Assembly (NCBI RefSeq): GCF_022012395.1
Contig: NZ_JAKLTQ010000009.1
Coordinates: forward strand, 1 to 64,000
Source of the DNA: Arthrobacter hankyongi
GTDB lineage: Bacteria > Actinomycetota > Actinomycetes > Actinomycetales > Micrococcaceae
Direction: 5' to 3'
Length of the DNA: 64,000 nt
Made by a program: the position numbers and the translations under genes. This document shows, piece by piece, positions 45,502-52,640 of the stretch (position 1 is the stretch's first letter; every line of letters begins with the position of its first letter). The notes under the pieces are model-generated. The model made no database searches. It saw only the letters and a program-made list of their open reading frames with translations, and was not told where the DNA came from.

Positions 45502-46107
45502 TTAGGCGACTGCCGGAGGCCCGCGCCGCGGATCCAGCCGGTGGTGGATAAGGGTCCGGGGCAGCGGGAGTGCCGCCGGTGCCTCCGCCCGCGTTCCGGC
45601 CGGCGGAAGCACGACGGCGGCGGGCAGGTGGACGAGCGGGCGCAGCCAGGCCAGCAGGGTCCAGAGGGCCTGCTCGCCCTTGAGCAGCATCAGGCCGGCC
45701 AGCACGCTGGCCAGGATGTGGGCGGCGGTCATCGCCGCGCTGCCGGAGTGGTCCAGGCCGGACGCGGCGGCGCAGTCCAGGGCGGCAACGTCCCCGGGGA
45801 AGGTGTGCCAGGCGTGCAGCGTGCCGGCCGCTCCGCCGGGGGTGCAGGAGGCGGTCACGCCCAGGGCCGTGAAGGCCTGGTGCAGCACCCACTGGCCGCC
45901 GCCGAGCAGCCCGGCCAGCGACGCCGCGCCGAGCCTGCGCCCGGCCAGCACGGTGGCCGGCAGCATGGTCAGCGCCGCCAGCGCGGCCAGGATGCCGGGG
46001 GCCGGCAGCGTTCCGCCGCCGGCGACGTGGGCGGCCGCGGACAGGGACAGCACCACCGAGGCGACGGCGGCCGAGCGCAGCAGCCGCCATAAGGCGCCGG
46101 TCTGCAT
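45502..46107 (-). CDS. Hydrophobic membrane protein upstream of ycnI
   Basis: A 201-residue protein with four or five membrane helices (about 8-30, 35-58, 62-85, 120-145 and 150-165). HSGSAAMTAAHILASVLAGLMLLKGEQALW near residues 118-147 contains paired histidines and is the kind of helix found in membrane proteins accompanying ycnI, which suggests a metal-related role; this is inference from position. GAAGGGGG precedes the ATG. Confidence 0.72.
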   Translation of the reverse strand: MQTGALWRLLRSAAVASVVLSLSAAAHVAGGGTLPAPGILAALAALTMLPATVLAGRRLGAASLAGLLGGGQWVLHQAFTALGVTASCTPGGAAGTLHAWHTFPGDVAALDCAAASGLDHSGSAAMTAAHILASVLAGLMLLKGEQALWTLLAWLRPLVHLPAAVVLPPAGTRAEAPAALPLPRTLIHHRLDPRRGPPAVA

Positions 46108-46209
46108 GCTGCCCCCTTCCCCGGAATGTCTTCTACGCACCGTCGAATAGTTGTTGGAGTTTACCGCGTCACCGGGCCACCGGCCGATTCCTGCGGCCCG
46201 GCGCCGGTA

Positions 46210-46677
46210 TTAGACGTGATGGTACGGACGCCCGCCTGCGATTTCCTGAGACCGGTAGAGCTGCTCGACCAGGATCAGCCGGACCAGCTGGTGCGGGAAG
46301 ACCAGCTTGGACAGCGACCAGACGAAGTCCGCCCGCTGGTGGACGGCCGCGTCCACCCCGTAGGCGCCGCCGATGATCAGGGTGACATTGCGGGCCGCAT
46401 CCAGCGGCTGCTGCAGGGTGCGCGCCAGCGTGGGGGAGTCGATGTTTTTCCCGCGCTCGTCCAGCAGGATGACGAAGTCCCCGGCATGCTTGCCGCCCAG
46501 CCGGGCCAGCAGCGCCTCGGACTCCTCCCGGCGCGCCGCATCGTTCTCCCGGGCGGAGTGCGGGATGGTCAGCCAGACGGTGTCGAAGGGCTTCTTCAGC
46601 CGCTTCTCGTAGCGGGCGATGCCTTCGGCCACCCAGGGCTCGTGCTTGCGTCCGACGGCGAGGATGCGCAGCGCCAC
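46210..46677 (-). CDS. rlmH: 23S rRNA pseudouridine-1915 N3-methyltransferase
   Basis: A 155-residue SPOUT-class methyltransferase that methylates pseudouridine 1915 of 23S rRNA. Family blocks: ILAVGRKHEPWVAEGIARYEKRL, FVILLDERGKNIDSPTLA, LIIGGAYGVD, and the C-terminal FPHQLVRLILVEQLYRSQEIAGGRPYHHV forming the SAM knot. Length matches the family. GTG start 2 bp after the stop of the thioesterase gene, so the two are cotranscribed. Confidence 0.95.
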   Translation of the reverse strand: MALRILAVGRKHEPWVAEGIARYEKRLKKPFDTVWLTIPHSARENDAARREESEALLARLGGKHAGDFVILLDERGKNIDSPTLARTLQQPLDAARNVTLIIGGAYGVDAAVHQRADFVWSLSKLVFPHQLVRLILVEQLYRSQEIAGGRPYHHV

Positions 46678-46679
46678 AA

Positions 46680-47522
46680 TCAGGCCCCGGTGCCGGGGAA
46701 CTTGCGGACCGTGAGGCTCTGGGCGGCGCGGCCGAGCAGGCCCTGTTCGTCATACAGTCCGGACTCGGTCAGCCCCACCCCGCCGGCGCCGAAATGCACC
46801 GTCGTATCCAGGCCGGTCCAGCCGTCCTCGGGCTGGCGGAAGAGGTGGACGGTCAGTTCCACATTCGGGAACATGTATTCGCGCGGGCTCTGCCGGACGG
46901 CGATGCCGTTGGCGGTATCCACCAGGCCCAGGAAGCGGGCGACCGGCTCGGTCGGCTCGCCGTCGACGATCGCCAGCGGGGTCCGGACCCAGGCCGCACC
47001 GCGGCCGGGGCCGCCGTCGTACGCCGAACGGCACTCGATGGATGCGATGTAGCCGCCGGGCCAGGCGGTCTCGATTCCATGCGGCGGGCATTCGGCCGGC
47101 GGCCGGAGCCGGCCGCCGGGGCCGCCGGCGACGTCGCTGGTGTCCCCGGCCAGCAGCCGCCAGATGAACGCGCGGATGGCGGGGCGGCCGTTGCCGGCCA
47201 GCGTGGCCTCGATCAGTTCGATGGTCCGGCCCGGACGGACCACCTCGGTGCGCACCTCGATTTCGCCGCCCGGGATCACCCCGAGGATTTCGAAAGTCAC
47301 CTGGCTGATCACCATCTCCGGGCGCGGATGGCTGCGCAGCACCTCGTGGACCAGCAGGCCGGAGGCCGGGGCCATGTGCTGTTCGTGGTCGTTCCAGGCG
47401 CCCTGCGAGTGCAGTGTGGAATGGAAGCGGGGCCCGTCCAGCCGCACATAGTAGGCGTCGGGAACGGGGCCGCCGCCGGCACCAAGGTGCTCGCGGGCGG
47501 AAGTCGTCAGGGAATCGGCCAT
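46680..47522 (-). CDS. Acyl-CoA thioesterase-like double hotdog protein
   Basis: A 280-residue protein with two hotdog domains (about 15-140 and 155-275), TesB-like in arrangement. The first contains ARLE-like MVISQVTFEILGVIPGGEIEVRTEVVRPG, and the second ends in FRQPEDGWTGLDTTVHFGAGG with GLTESGLYDEQGLLGRAAQSL. It probably hydrolyses an acyl-CoA, chain length unknown. TAGACT lies 6 nt before the ATG (leaderless). Divergent from the channel gene, which also looks leaderless. Confidence 0.85.
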   Translation of the reverse strand: MADSLTTSAREHLGAGGGPVPDAYYVRLDGPRFHSTLHSQGAWNDHEQHMAPASGLLVHEVLRSHPRPEMVISQVTFEILGVIPGGEIEVRTEVVRPGRTIELIEATLAGNGRPAIRAFIWRLLAGDTSDVAGGPGGRLRPPAECPPHGIETAWPGGYIASIECRSAYDGGPGRGAAWVRTPLAIVDGEPTEPVARFLGLVDTANGIAVRQSPREYMFPNVELTVHLFRQPEDGWTGLDTTVHFGAGGVGLTESGLYDEQGLLGRAAQSLTVRKFPGTGA

Positions 47523-47528
47523 AAAGCC

Positions 47529-47534
47529 AGTCTA
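47529..47534 (-). promoter_or_regulatory. Leaderless -10 hexamer (TAGACT) of thioesterase gene
   Basis: TAGACT on the minus strand lies 6 nt before the ATG at 47522. Confidence 0.6.
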
Positions 47535-47563
47535 GTGAAGCCGCCGCCGCGGCCGGTCCCGGC

Positions 47564-47569
47564 TAGAGT
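47564..47569 (+). promoter_or_regulatory. Leaderless -10 hexamer (TAGAGT) of channel gene
   Basis: TAGAGT lies 6 nt before the ATG at 47576, back to back with the minus-strand TAGACT 30 bp away. Confidence 0.6.
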
Positions 47570-47575
47570 CTGCCC

Positions 47576-48442
47576 ATGGCGTGGTTCTACACGGTCCTGG
47601 GCGCGGTCCTCATCGCCGCAGGGCTGGTGGATGTCTTCCAGACCCTGCTCCATCCCGGCGGCCGGGGCAAGCTCAGCCGGCTGGTGACGCGGGCCGTGTG
47701 GGCGGCCGGCAGGATCGCCGGCGGCCCGGTCCGGTCGATCGTCGGCCCGCTCGCCATCGGCGCGGTGGTCACCATGTGGGTGGTGCTGGAGGTGCTGGGC
47801 TGGGCCCTGATTTGCCTTCCCTACGTCCCGGATGGTTTCTCGTATTCTCCGGGGCTGGAACCGACGGCGTATCCGGATGCCGCCGAAGCGCTCTACATCT
47901 CGCTGGTGACGATCTCGACGCTGGGTTTTGGCGACGTCGTCGCCACCGACGGCGGGCTGCGCCTGCTCCTGCCGCTGGAGTCGCTGACCGGCTTCGCCCT
48001 GCTGACCGCGGCGGTGTCCTGGTTCCTGCAGATCTATCCGGCCCTGGCCCGCCGGCATGTCCTGGCGATCCGGCTGGCCATGCTGGAGCGGACCGAGTAC
48101 GCCCGCATCCTCGACAGTGCCGACGACACCAGCAGCAGCCGGATGCTGGAGATCCTGGCCCGGGACTTCATCCAGCTGCGGGTGGACCTGATGCAGAACC
48201 CGGAGACCTACTATTTCCACGAACCCGCTGCGGAGATCCTGCTGCCGGCCCCGCTGGTGCACGCGTACGAGCTGGGCCGCCGCGCGCGGCAGTCCCGTCG
48301 GCACGACCTCCGCCTGGCCGGGGAACTGCTGACTGCGGCGCTGGACGACCTGGCGTTCTTCCTGCGGAGCGAATTCGGCGGGCCGGGAGAATCCCCGGTG
48401 GAGATATTCCGCTCGCTGGGCGTCAGCCGGGGGGAGGACTGA
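47576..48442 (+). CDS. Two-TM potassium-channel family protein
   Basis: A 288-residue membrane protein. Three N-terminal hydrophobic segments (about 4-20, 50-75 and 122-145) surround a pore loop with the selectivity filter TLGFGD at about 117-122 (YISLVTISTLGFGDVV), the actinobacterial form of TVGYGD. The C-terminal 130 residues are cytosolic and helical; there is no RCK domain. It probably conducts K+; gating is unknown. A perfect 19-bp hairpin follows the gene. Confidence 0.88.
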   Translation: MAWFYTVLGAVLIAAGLVDVFQTLLHPGGRGKLSRLVTRAVWAAGRIAGGPVRSIVGPLAIGAVVTMWVVLEVLGWALICLPYVPDGFSYSPGLEPTAYPDAAEALYISLVTISTLGFGDVVATDGGLRLLLPLESLTGFALLTAAVSWFLQIYPALARRHVLAIRLAMLERTEYARILDSADDTSSSRMLEILARDFIQLRVDLMQNPETYYFHEPAAEILLPAPLVHAYELGRRARQSRRHDLRLAGELLTAALDDLAFFLRSEFGGPGESPVEIFRSLGVSRGED

Positions 48443-48474
48443 GGGCCCGGCGGCAAATGCGGACCGGACAAAGC

Positions 48475-48516
48475 GGAAGGGCCGGTTTCCTGCGATGGCA
48501 GGAAACCGGCCCTTCC
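48475..48516. terminator. Bidirectional 19-bp hairpin
   Basis: GGAAGGGCCGGTTTCCTGC pairs perfectly with its complement around loop GATG, between the channel gene (+) and tRNA-Ser (-). There is GCTTTG on the tRNA side but no long T-run. Confidence 0.75.
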
Positions 48517-48520
48517 GGGT

Positions 48521-48610
48521 TGGCGGTGACGGAGGGATTTGAACCCTCGTTGGCTTTTACACCAAACATCATTTCGAGTGATGCACCTTCGGCCGCTCGG
48601 ACACGTCACC
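48521..48610 (-). tRNA. tRNA-Ser (CGA)
   Basis: A 90-nt class II tRNA with encoded CCA. The acceptor arms GGTGACG and CGTCACC pair; the anticodon loop CTCGAAA gives anticodon CGA in stem CATCA/TGATG; it has a long variable arm, and the T arm is GAGGGTTCAAATCCCTC. It reads UCG codons. The hairpin at 48475-48516 lies just past its 3' end. Confidence 0.95.
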
Positions 48611-48762
48611 AACGCCATAACTTTACCCGGTGTTCGGCTGCGGTCCCAAACCGGGGCTGCCGCCGGGCGGATTGGCCGGGATTTGCGCGGCCCGGGGTGG
48701 CGCCGGCGGGCGGCCGCTGGCATGCTCTGAGCGGCAGCACCGCCCGGACGAGGAGGACAGGT

Positions 48763-49935
48763 ATGGACCGCAGGCACATTGCCATGGTCGGGATTCCGGC
48801 CCCGGGGCATGTGAACCCGGGCCTGGAAGTCATCCGGGAACTGGCCGCCCGCGGCCACCGGGTCAGTTACGCCAACGATCCGTCCTTCCGCGGCATCATC
48901 GAGGCCACCGGCGCCGGGTTCGTGCCGTACCGGTCCACCCTGCCCCGGCTCGGCGGAGACGGGAAACCGGACGGGGGCCCGGAATCCGGCGGGGCTTCCT
49001 GGGACGGCGACGTGATCGACCAGCTCTCGATCTTCCAGCGGGACTACGAAGCCATGCTGCCGCAGCTGCGTGCCGCCTTCGACGCGGACCGGCCGGACCT
49101 CTTCCTGTACGACATCGCCGCCGGACCGGCCCGCATCCTGGCCATGCAGTGGGAGCTGCCGGCCATCCAGCTCTCGCCCACCTACGTGGCCTGGGAGGGC
49201 TACGAAGAGGACATGCGCGGGTTCACCGACGGGCTGAAGGCGGATCCGCGCGGCCGGGCCTACTTTGACTGGCAGGCCGCGTTCCTGGCCGGGGAGGGCA
49301 TCGGCATGGACCCGGCCGAATTCTTCGGCCGCCCGCCGCGCGCCGTCGTGCTGATCCCGGAAGTCCTGCAGCCGAACGCCGACAGGGTCAACCGTGAGGT
49401 CTACACGTTCACCGGCCCGGCCCTGGCCGCCGCCACCGGGCAGTGGCAGCGGCCGGCCGCGGCCGAACACGTGCTGCTGGTCTCGCTCGGCTCGGCCTTC
49501 ACCGACCGGCCGGAGTTCTACCGCAGCTGCATCGAGGCCTACGGGAACCTGCCGGGCTGGCACGTGGTGCTGCAGATCGGCCGGTACGTGGATCCGGCGG
49601 TGCTGGGGCCGGTGCCGGCGAACATCGAAATCCACCCGTGGGTGCCCCAGCTGCGGATCCTCGAGCAGGCGGACGCCTTCCTGACCCACGCCGGTATGGG
49701 CGGGGCCAGCGAGGGCCTGTTCACCGGCACGCCGATGATCGCCGCGCCGCAGGCGGTGGACCAGTTCGACAACGCGGACGCGCTGGTGGCCGCCGGCGTC
49801 GCGGTGCGGATCGAAAGCGCGGCGGCGGATGCGGACCTGCTGCGCCGGGCCCTGGCCGAGGTGCGCTCACCCCAGGTCGTGGCGCGCTGCGCCGGGCTTG
49901 CCGCCCGGCTGCGGGCGGCCGGACGGGCCGCCTAG
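48763..49935 (+). CDS. Macrolide-type UDP-glycosyltransferase
   Basis: A 390-residue GT-B glycosyltransferase of family 1, MGT branch (OleD/macrolide glycosyltransferase-like). The N-terminal acceptor domain starts [23 protein letters not shown] with the catalytic-type His in GHVNP. The C-terminal donor-binding block is [35 protein letters not shown]. Such enzymes glucosylate macrolides or flavonoid-like small molecules for detoxification; the acceptor is unknown. GAGGAGG precedes the ATG. Its TAG stop shares CTAG with the stop of the convergent tadA gene. Confidence 0.92.
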   Translation: MDRRHIAMVGIPAPGHVNPGLEVIRELAARGHRVSYANDPSFRGIIEATGAGFVPYRSTLPRLGGDGKPDGGPESGGASWDGDVIDQLSIFQRDYEAMLPQLRAAFDADRPDLFLYDIAAGPARILAMQWELPAIQLSPTYVAWEGYEEDMRGFTDGLKADPRGRAYFDWQAAFLAGEGIGMDPAEFFGRPPRAVVLIPEVLQPNADRVNREVYTFTGPALAAATGQWQRPAAAEHVLLVSLGSAFTDRPEFYRSCIEAYGNLPGWHVVLQIGRYVDPAVLGPVPANIEIHPWVPQLRILEQADAFLTHAGMGGASEGLFTGTPMIAAPQAVDQFDNADALVAAGVAVRIESAAADADLLRRALAEVRSPQVVARCAGLAARLRAAGRAA

Positions 49936-50414
49936 CGGTGCCCGGCGAAGAAATCGCGCAGCAGCGCCCCGCATTCGTCCTCGCGGACCCCGGGGTAGAC
50001 CTCGACCCAGTGGTTCAGCCGGCGCTCGCGCAGGATGTCGAAGACGCTGCCGGAGGCGCCGGCCTTCTCGTCCCAGGCGCCGAAGACCACCCGCGGTATC
50101 CGCGCCAGCACAATGGCTCCGGCGCACATGGCGCAGGGTTCCAGCGTGACCACCAGGGTGCAGCCGTCCAGCCGCCAGGAGCCCAGCGCCCGGGCGGCCT
50201 GGCGGATGGCCACCATTTCGGCATGCGCGGTCGGGTCCTGATGGGCCTCGCGCTCGTTGCGTCCGGTGCCGACCACGGACCCGTCCGGACCGACGACGAC
50301 GGCGCCGATCGGCACGTCCGCGCTGGCCAGCGCCAGGCGCGCTTCGGCCAGCGCCAGGCCCATCCAGCGGCCGTGGCTGCCGGAATCAAGGCGGGGGGTG
50401 GTGGAGTCCGTCAT
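49932..50414 (-). CDS. tadA: tRNA adenosine-34 deaminase
   Basis: A 160-residue zinc deaminase converting A34 to inosine in tRNA-Arg(ACG). The catalytic motif is [11 protein letters not shown] at about 62-72 with His and Glu, and [14 protein letters not shown] supplies the two zinc cysteines. The substrate tRNA is encoded at 54883 in this window. The ATG at 50414 has GGGAAG upstream. It is divergent from upp. Confidence 0.93.
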   Translation of the reverse strand: MTDSTTPRLDSGSHGRWMGLALAEARLALASADVPIGAVVVGPDGSVVGTGRNEREAHQDPTAHAEMVAIRQAARALGSWRLDGCTLVVTLEPCAMCAGAIVLARIPRVVFGAWDEKAGASGSVFDILRERRLNHWVEVYPGVREDECGALLRDFFAGHR

Positions 50415-50482
50415 GGGCCCAATTCTTCCCGCCCCGGCGTCCGGGTCCAAGCCGCGGGGAGGCGGCGATCGCTACCGTCCAG

Positions 50483-50523
50483 CCGCCTCCCGCTCCTCGC
50501 TTCGCTCGGGGCGGGACCCTCGG
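50483..50523 (-). repeat. Dispersed palindromic repeat, single-module copy E
   Basis: On the minus strand: CCGAGGG, then CGAGCGAAGCGAGGAGCGGG. Only module 1 is present. Its CCCTCGG end lies exactly 4 bp before the TAGACT hexamer of upp, the same geometry as at sixA. Confidence 0.75.
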
Positions 50524-50527
50524 CGTC

Positions 50528-50533
50528 TAGACT
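50528..50533 (+). promoter_or_regulatory. Leaderless -10 hexamer (TAGACT) of upp
   Basis: TAGACT lies 7 nt before the ATG at 50541, 4 bp after the end of a dispersed repeat. Confidence 0.65.
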
Positions 50534-50540
50534 GGGTGCC

Positions 50541-51176
50541 ATGCGCGTTCTCGAGGTCGACCACCCCCTAGTTGCCCACAAGCTGACGGTCCTTCGCGAC
50601 CGCAACACCCCGTCCCCGGTGTTCCGGCAGCTGACCGAGGAACTGGTCACGCTGCTGGCCTACGAAGCCACCCGGGAGGTGCGCACGGAGCCGGTGGAAA
50701 TCGAGACCCCGGTGACCCGGACCGTGGGCACGGCCTTCACCAAGCCGACGCCGCTGGTGGTGCCGATCCTGCGTGCCGGCCTGGGCATGCTCGAAGGCAT
50801 GACCAAGCTGGTCCCCACCGCCGAGGTGGGTTTCCTGGGCATGGCCCGCAACGAGGAGACGCTCGAGGCCATCACCTACGCCGAGCGGCTGCCGGCGGAC
50901 CTGACCGGCCGCCAGGTGTTCGTGCTGGACCCGATGCTGGCCACCGGCGGCACGCTGCGCGAGGCGGTCAAGTTCCTCTTCGCACGCGGGGCCTCGGACG
51001 TGACCTGCATCTGCCTGCTGGCCGCGCCCGAAGGGCTGCAGGCCCTCCAGTCGGAGCTGGCCGAGGCCAATGTCACCATCGTGGTGGCCTCCATCGACGA
51101 ACGGCTGAACGAGAAGGCCTACATCGTGCCCGGTCTGGGCGACGCCGGGGACCGCCTCTACGGCGTGGCCGGCTAG
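50541..51176 (+). CDS. upp: Uracil phosphoribosyltransferase
   Basis: A 211-residue enzyme converting uracil and PRPP to UMP in pyrimidine salvage. [14 protein letters not shown] holds the uracil-side loop, [18 protein letters not shown] is the PRPP motif, and the C-terminal [15 protein letters not shown] binds uracil. Length is normal for the family. The mRNA is predicted to be leaderless. Confidence 0.96.
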   Translation: MRVLEVDHPLVAHKLTVLRDRNTPSPVFRQLTEELVTLLAYEATREVRTEPVEIETPVTRTVGTAFTKPTPLVVPILRAGLGMLEGMTKLVPTAEVGFLGMARNEETLEAITYAERLPADLTGRQVFVLDPMLATGGTLREAVKFLFARGASDVTCICLLAAPEGLQALQSELAEANVTIVVASIDERLNEKAYIVPGLGDAGDRLYGVAG

Positions 51177-51248
51177 CAGCCGGTCCGGAGAGCGGGCACC
51201 GCCCGCCGGGCCTGCCGTTACTTCGCGGTCGGCCGCAGTTCACCTTTT

Positions 51249-51442
51249 GTCCAAATAGTGGACGTTTTGCCAAAACGCCGCAGTTCTGCTTCGTGTGCCG
51301 CGTGGGCGTATGCCCTGTGAATAGGGCAAAAACTGCGCATTTGCAGTGGAAAGCATGCTTTCTTTCGGTCGCCGGAACCTGTTTGGACTGTGAGCTGCGC
51401 CACAAATAGCCGGAAAATCTCATTATGTGAGACGATTCGGCT
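51249..51442 (+). other. Dyad-rich AT-richer region, candidate ncRNA or leader
   Basis: Between upp and the winged-helix gene, about 520 bp have lower GC than their surroundings and no credible gene. Within 200 bp lie successive dyads: GTCCA-N5-TGGAC (51249-51263), CGTTTTGCCAAAACG (51263-51277), GCCCT-N6-AGGGC (51312-51327), ACTGC-N6-GCAGT (51332-51347), the 14-bp GAAAGCATGCTTTC (51349-51362), and a CRP-like site (51389-51404), then a terminator-like hairpin. This could be a structured small RNA ending at the hairpin or a regulatory region with many binding sites. Confidence 0.35.
51389..51404. promoter_or_regulatory. CRP/GlxR-like site upstream of winged-helix gene
   Basis: TGTGAGCTGCGCCACA matches TGTGA-N6-TCACA at 9 of 10 specified positions. 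It lies 62 bp before the proposed -35 of the winged-helix gene. Confidence 0.5.
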
Positions 51443-51452
51443 TTTATTACTT
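51408..51452 (+). terminator. Terminator-like hairpin with T-rich tail
   Basis: AGCCG pairs with CGGCT, and TCTCA with TGAGA, around TTATG, 11 of 15 possible pairs, followed by TTTATTACTT. It would terminate a transcript coming from upp or from the dyad-rich region. Confidence 0.5.
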
Positions 51453-51479
51453 GCACGTACCCTTTGTTACGACCAATAT
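51451..51479 (+). promoter_or_regulatory. Promoter of winged-helix gene
   Basis: TTGCAC (51451-51456) and CAATAT (51474-51479) are spaced 17 bp. A start near 51486 leaves a leader of about 210 nt before the ATG at 51696. Confidence 0.4.
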
Positions 51480-51695
51480 CTATGGCGTGAACAACATTGC
51501 AACAGCATCTGCAGCCGCAGCGACCCGGATCGGAACGTCCCCCGGGAGACGATGCTGTTGTCGAATGCAGGCCTAGCTCGGCATCCCAGAGTTATCCAGG
51601 CAATTCCTTCTGTCCAATGGCGGGCAACTTCATCCCGTGCGGGCACACAATGCATTCGCGCCGCGGTGACGGCCATTCACACTATGAGGTAAGAA

Positions 51696-52520
51696 ATGTC
51701 AGTTTCATCCGGATACGTCCACATCTCAGTCCGCAACGCCCAGAACCGTGCCGCGGCGGCACAGCGCCAGGGCGGTGCCCGGCTGCTGGACCAGCAGGGC
51801 CACCGCGTGCTGCGCCCGGTCCCGGGCCAGGCGGTCCCCGACCAGGCACATCCCACCACCGCGCCAACCCCGGTTGTTGTCCCCAACGGAACCCCCGGTC
51901 CGCAGGCAGTCAGCAATGACACTGTGGCTCGAGGGTTCGTTTTGTATGTGGGCCTTGACGAGGCAGCCGCCGCCGCGGCCGGCACCTCGCTGACCCGGCT
52001 CGCTTCGCAGGTCCGCGCCTACGTGCAGAGCCTGGCCCCCGCCGCGCAGAGCCATGCGGCCGTGGCGCTGGCCCCGTCCGATGCCCCCGGCGAGAACATC
52101 GACGTCGTCCGCCAGGCGCTGGGGGACCCGACGGCCGGCCGCCGCCCGCGCACCGAGGCCCAGCACGCCCCGCAGCCGGCGGCGCAGAGTAGCCGCCCCA
52201 GCGGTGTGCTGATCGACCTTTCGCGCCGCGAGGTGCATCTGGACGGCGAGACCCTGAACCTGACGTTCAAGGAGTTCGAGCTGCTGAACTACCTGGTGGA
52301 GAACGCCACCCGCACGGTGGGGCGCGAAGAGCTGCTCTCGGGCCTGTGGAAGAACGCGGAAGAGGTGCCCAACGAGCGCACCATCGACGTGCACATCCGC
52401 CGGCTGCGCTCCAAGCTGGGCCGGCTGGCCAACACCGTGCGTACCGTGCGGGGCCAGGGCTACCGGTTCTACGAGCATCCCGAGGTTGTTGTCTGGGCCG
52501 CCCCGGAGTACTCGATCTAA
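51696..52520 (+). CDS. Orphan OmpR-type winged-helix DNA-binding protein
   Basis: A 274-residue protein. The C-terminal 95 residues (about 170-265) form a complete OmpR/PhoB effector domain: VHLDGETLNLTFKEFELLNYL, REELLSGLW, RTIDVHIRRLRSKLG and VRTVRGQGYRF. There is no receiver domain. The N-terminal half is Ala/Gln/Pro-rich and includes a compact segment (GFVLYVGLDEAAAAAAGTSLTRLASQVRAYVQSL, about 82-115) that may be its own sensor or dimerisation module. No partner histidine kinase is adjacent. GAGG lies 7 nt before the ATG. A dispersed repeat begins 4 bp after the stop. Confidence 0.9.
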   Translation: MSVSSGYVHISVRNAQNRAAAAQRQGGARLLDQQGHRVLRPVPGQAVPDQAHPTTAPTPVVVPNGTPGPQAVSNDTVARGFVLYVGLDEAAAAAAGTSLTRLASQVRAYVQSLAPAAQSHAAVALAPSDAPGENIDVVRQALGDPTAGRRPRTEAQHAPQPAAQSSRPSGVLIDLSRREVHLDGETLNLTFKEFELLNYLVENATRTVGREELLSGLWKNAEEVPNERTIDVHIRRLRSKLGRLANTVRTVRGQGYRFYEHPEVVVWAAPEYSI

Positions 52521-52523
52521 CGG

Positions 52524-52593
52524 CCGAGGGACCCGCCGCGAGCGAAGCGAGCCAGAGAGAGGTCAGGGGTCCCCGTGCGCGAAGCGTGCGGGG
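52524..52593 (+). repeat. Dispersed two-module palindromic repeat, copy F
   Basis: Module 1 (CCGAGGG, CCCGCCGCGAGCGAAGCGAG) is followed by a 23-bp second module at 52571-52593 that begins CCCCGTGCGC and ends GCGTGCGGGG around a GAA loop. As RNA from this strand the second stem has ten pairs, two of them G-U. Confidence 0.85.
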
Positions 52594-52640
52594 CAGGCCT
52601 CGAACGGGGAGGACGGTAGATCGCTAGCTGACGCCCCGCG

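Noticed and set aside
51390-51692. A 100-codon plus-strand frame upstream of the winged-helix gene
   Set aside because: Codon use and amino-acid composition look random, there is no ribosome binding site, and it crosses the terminator-like hairpin.
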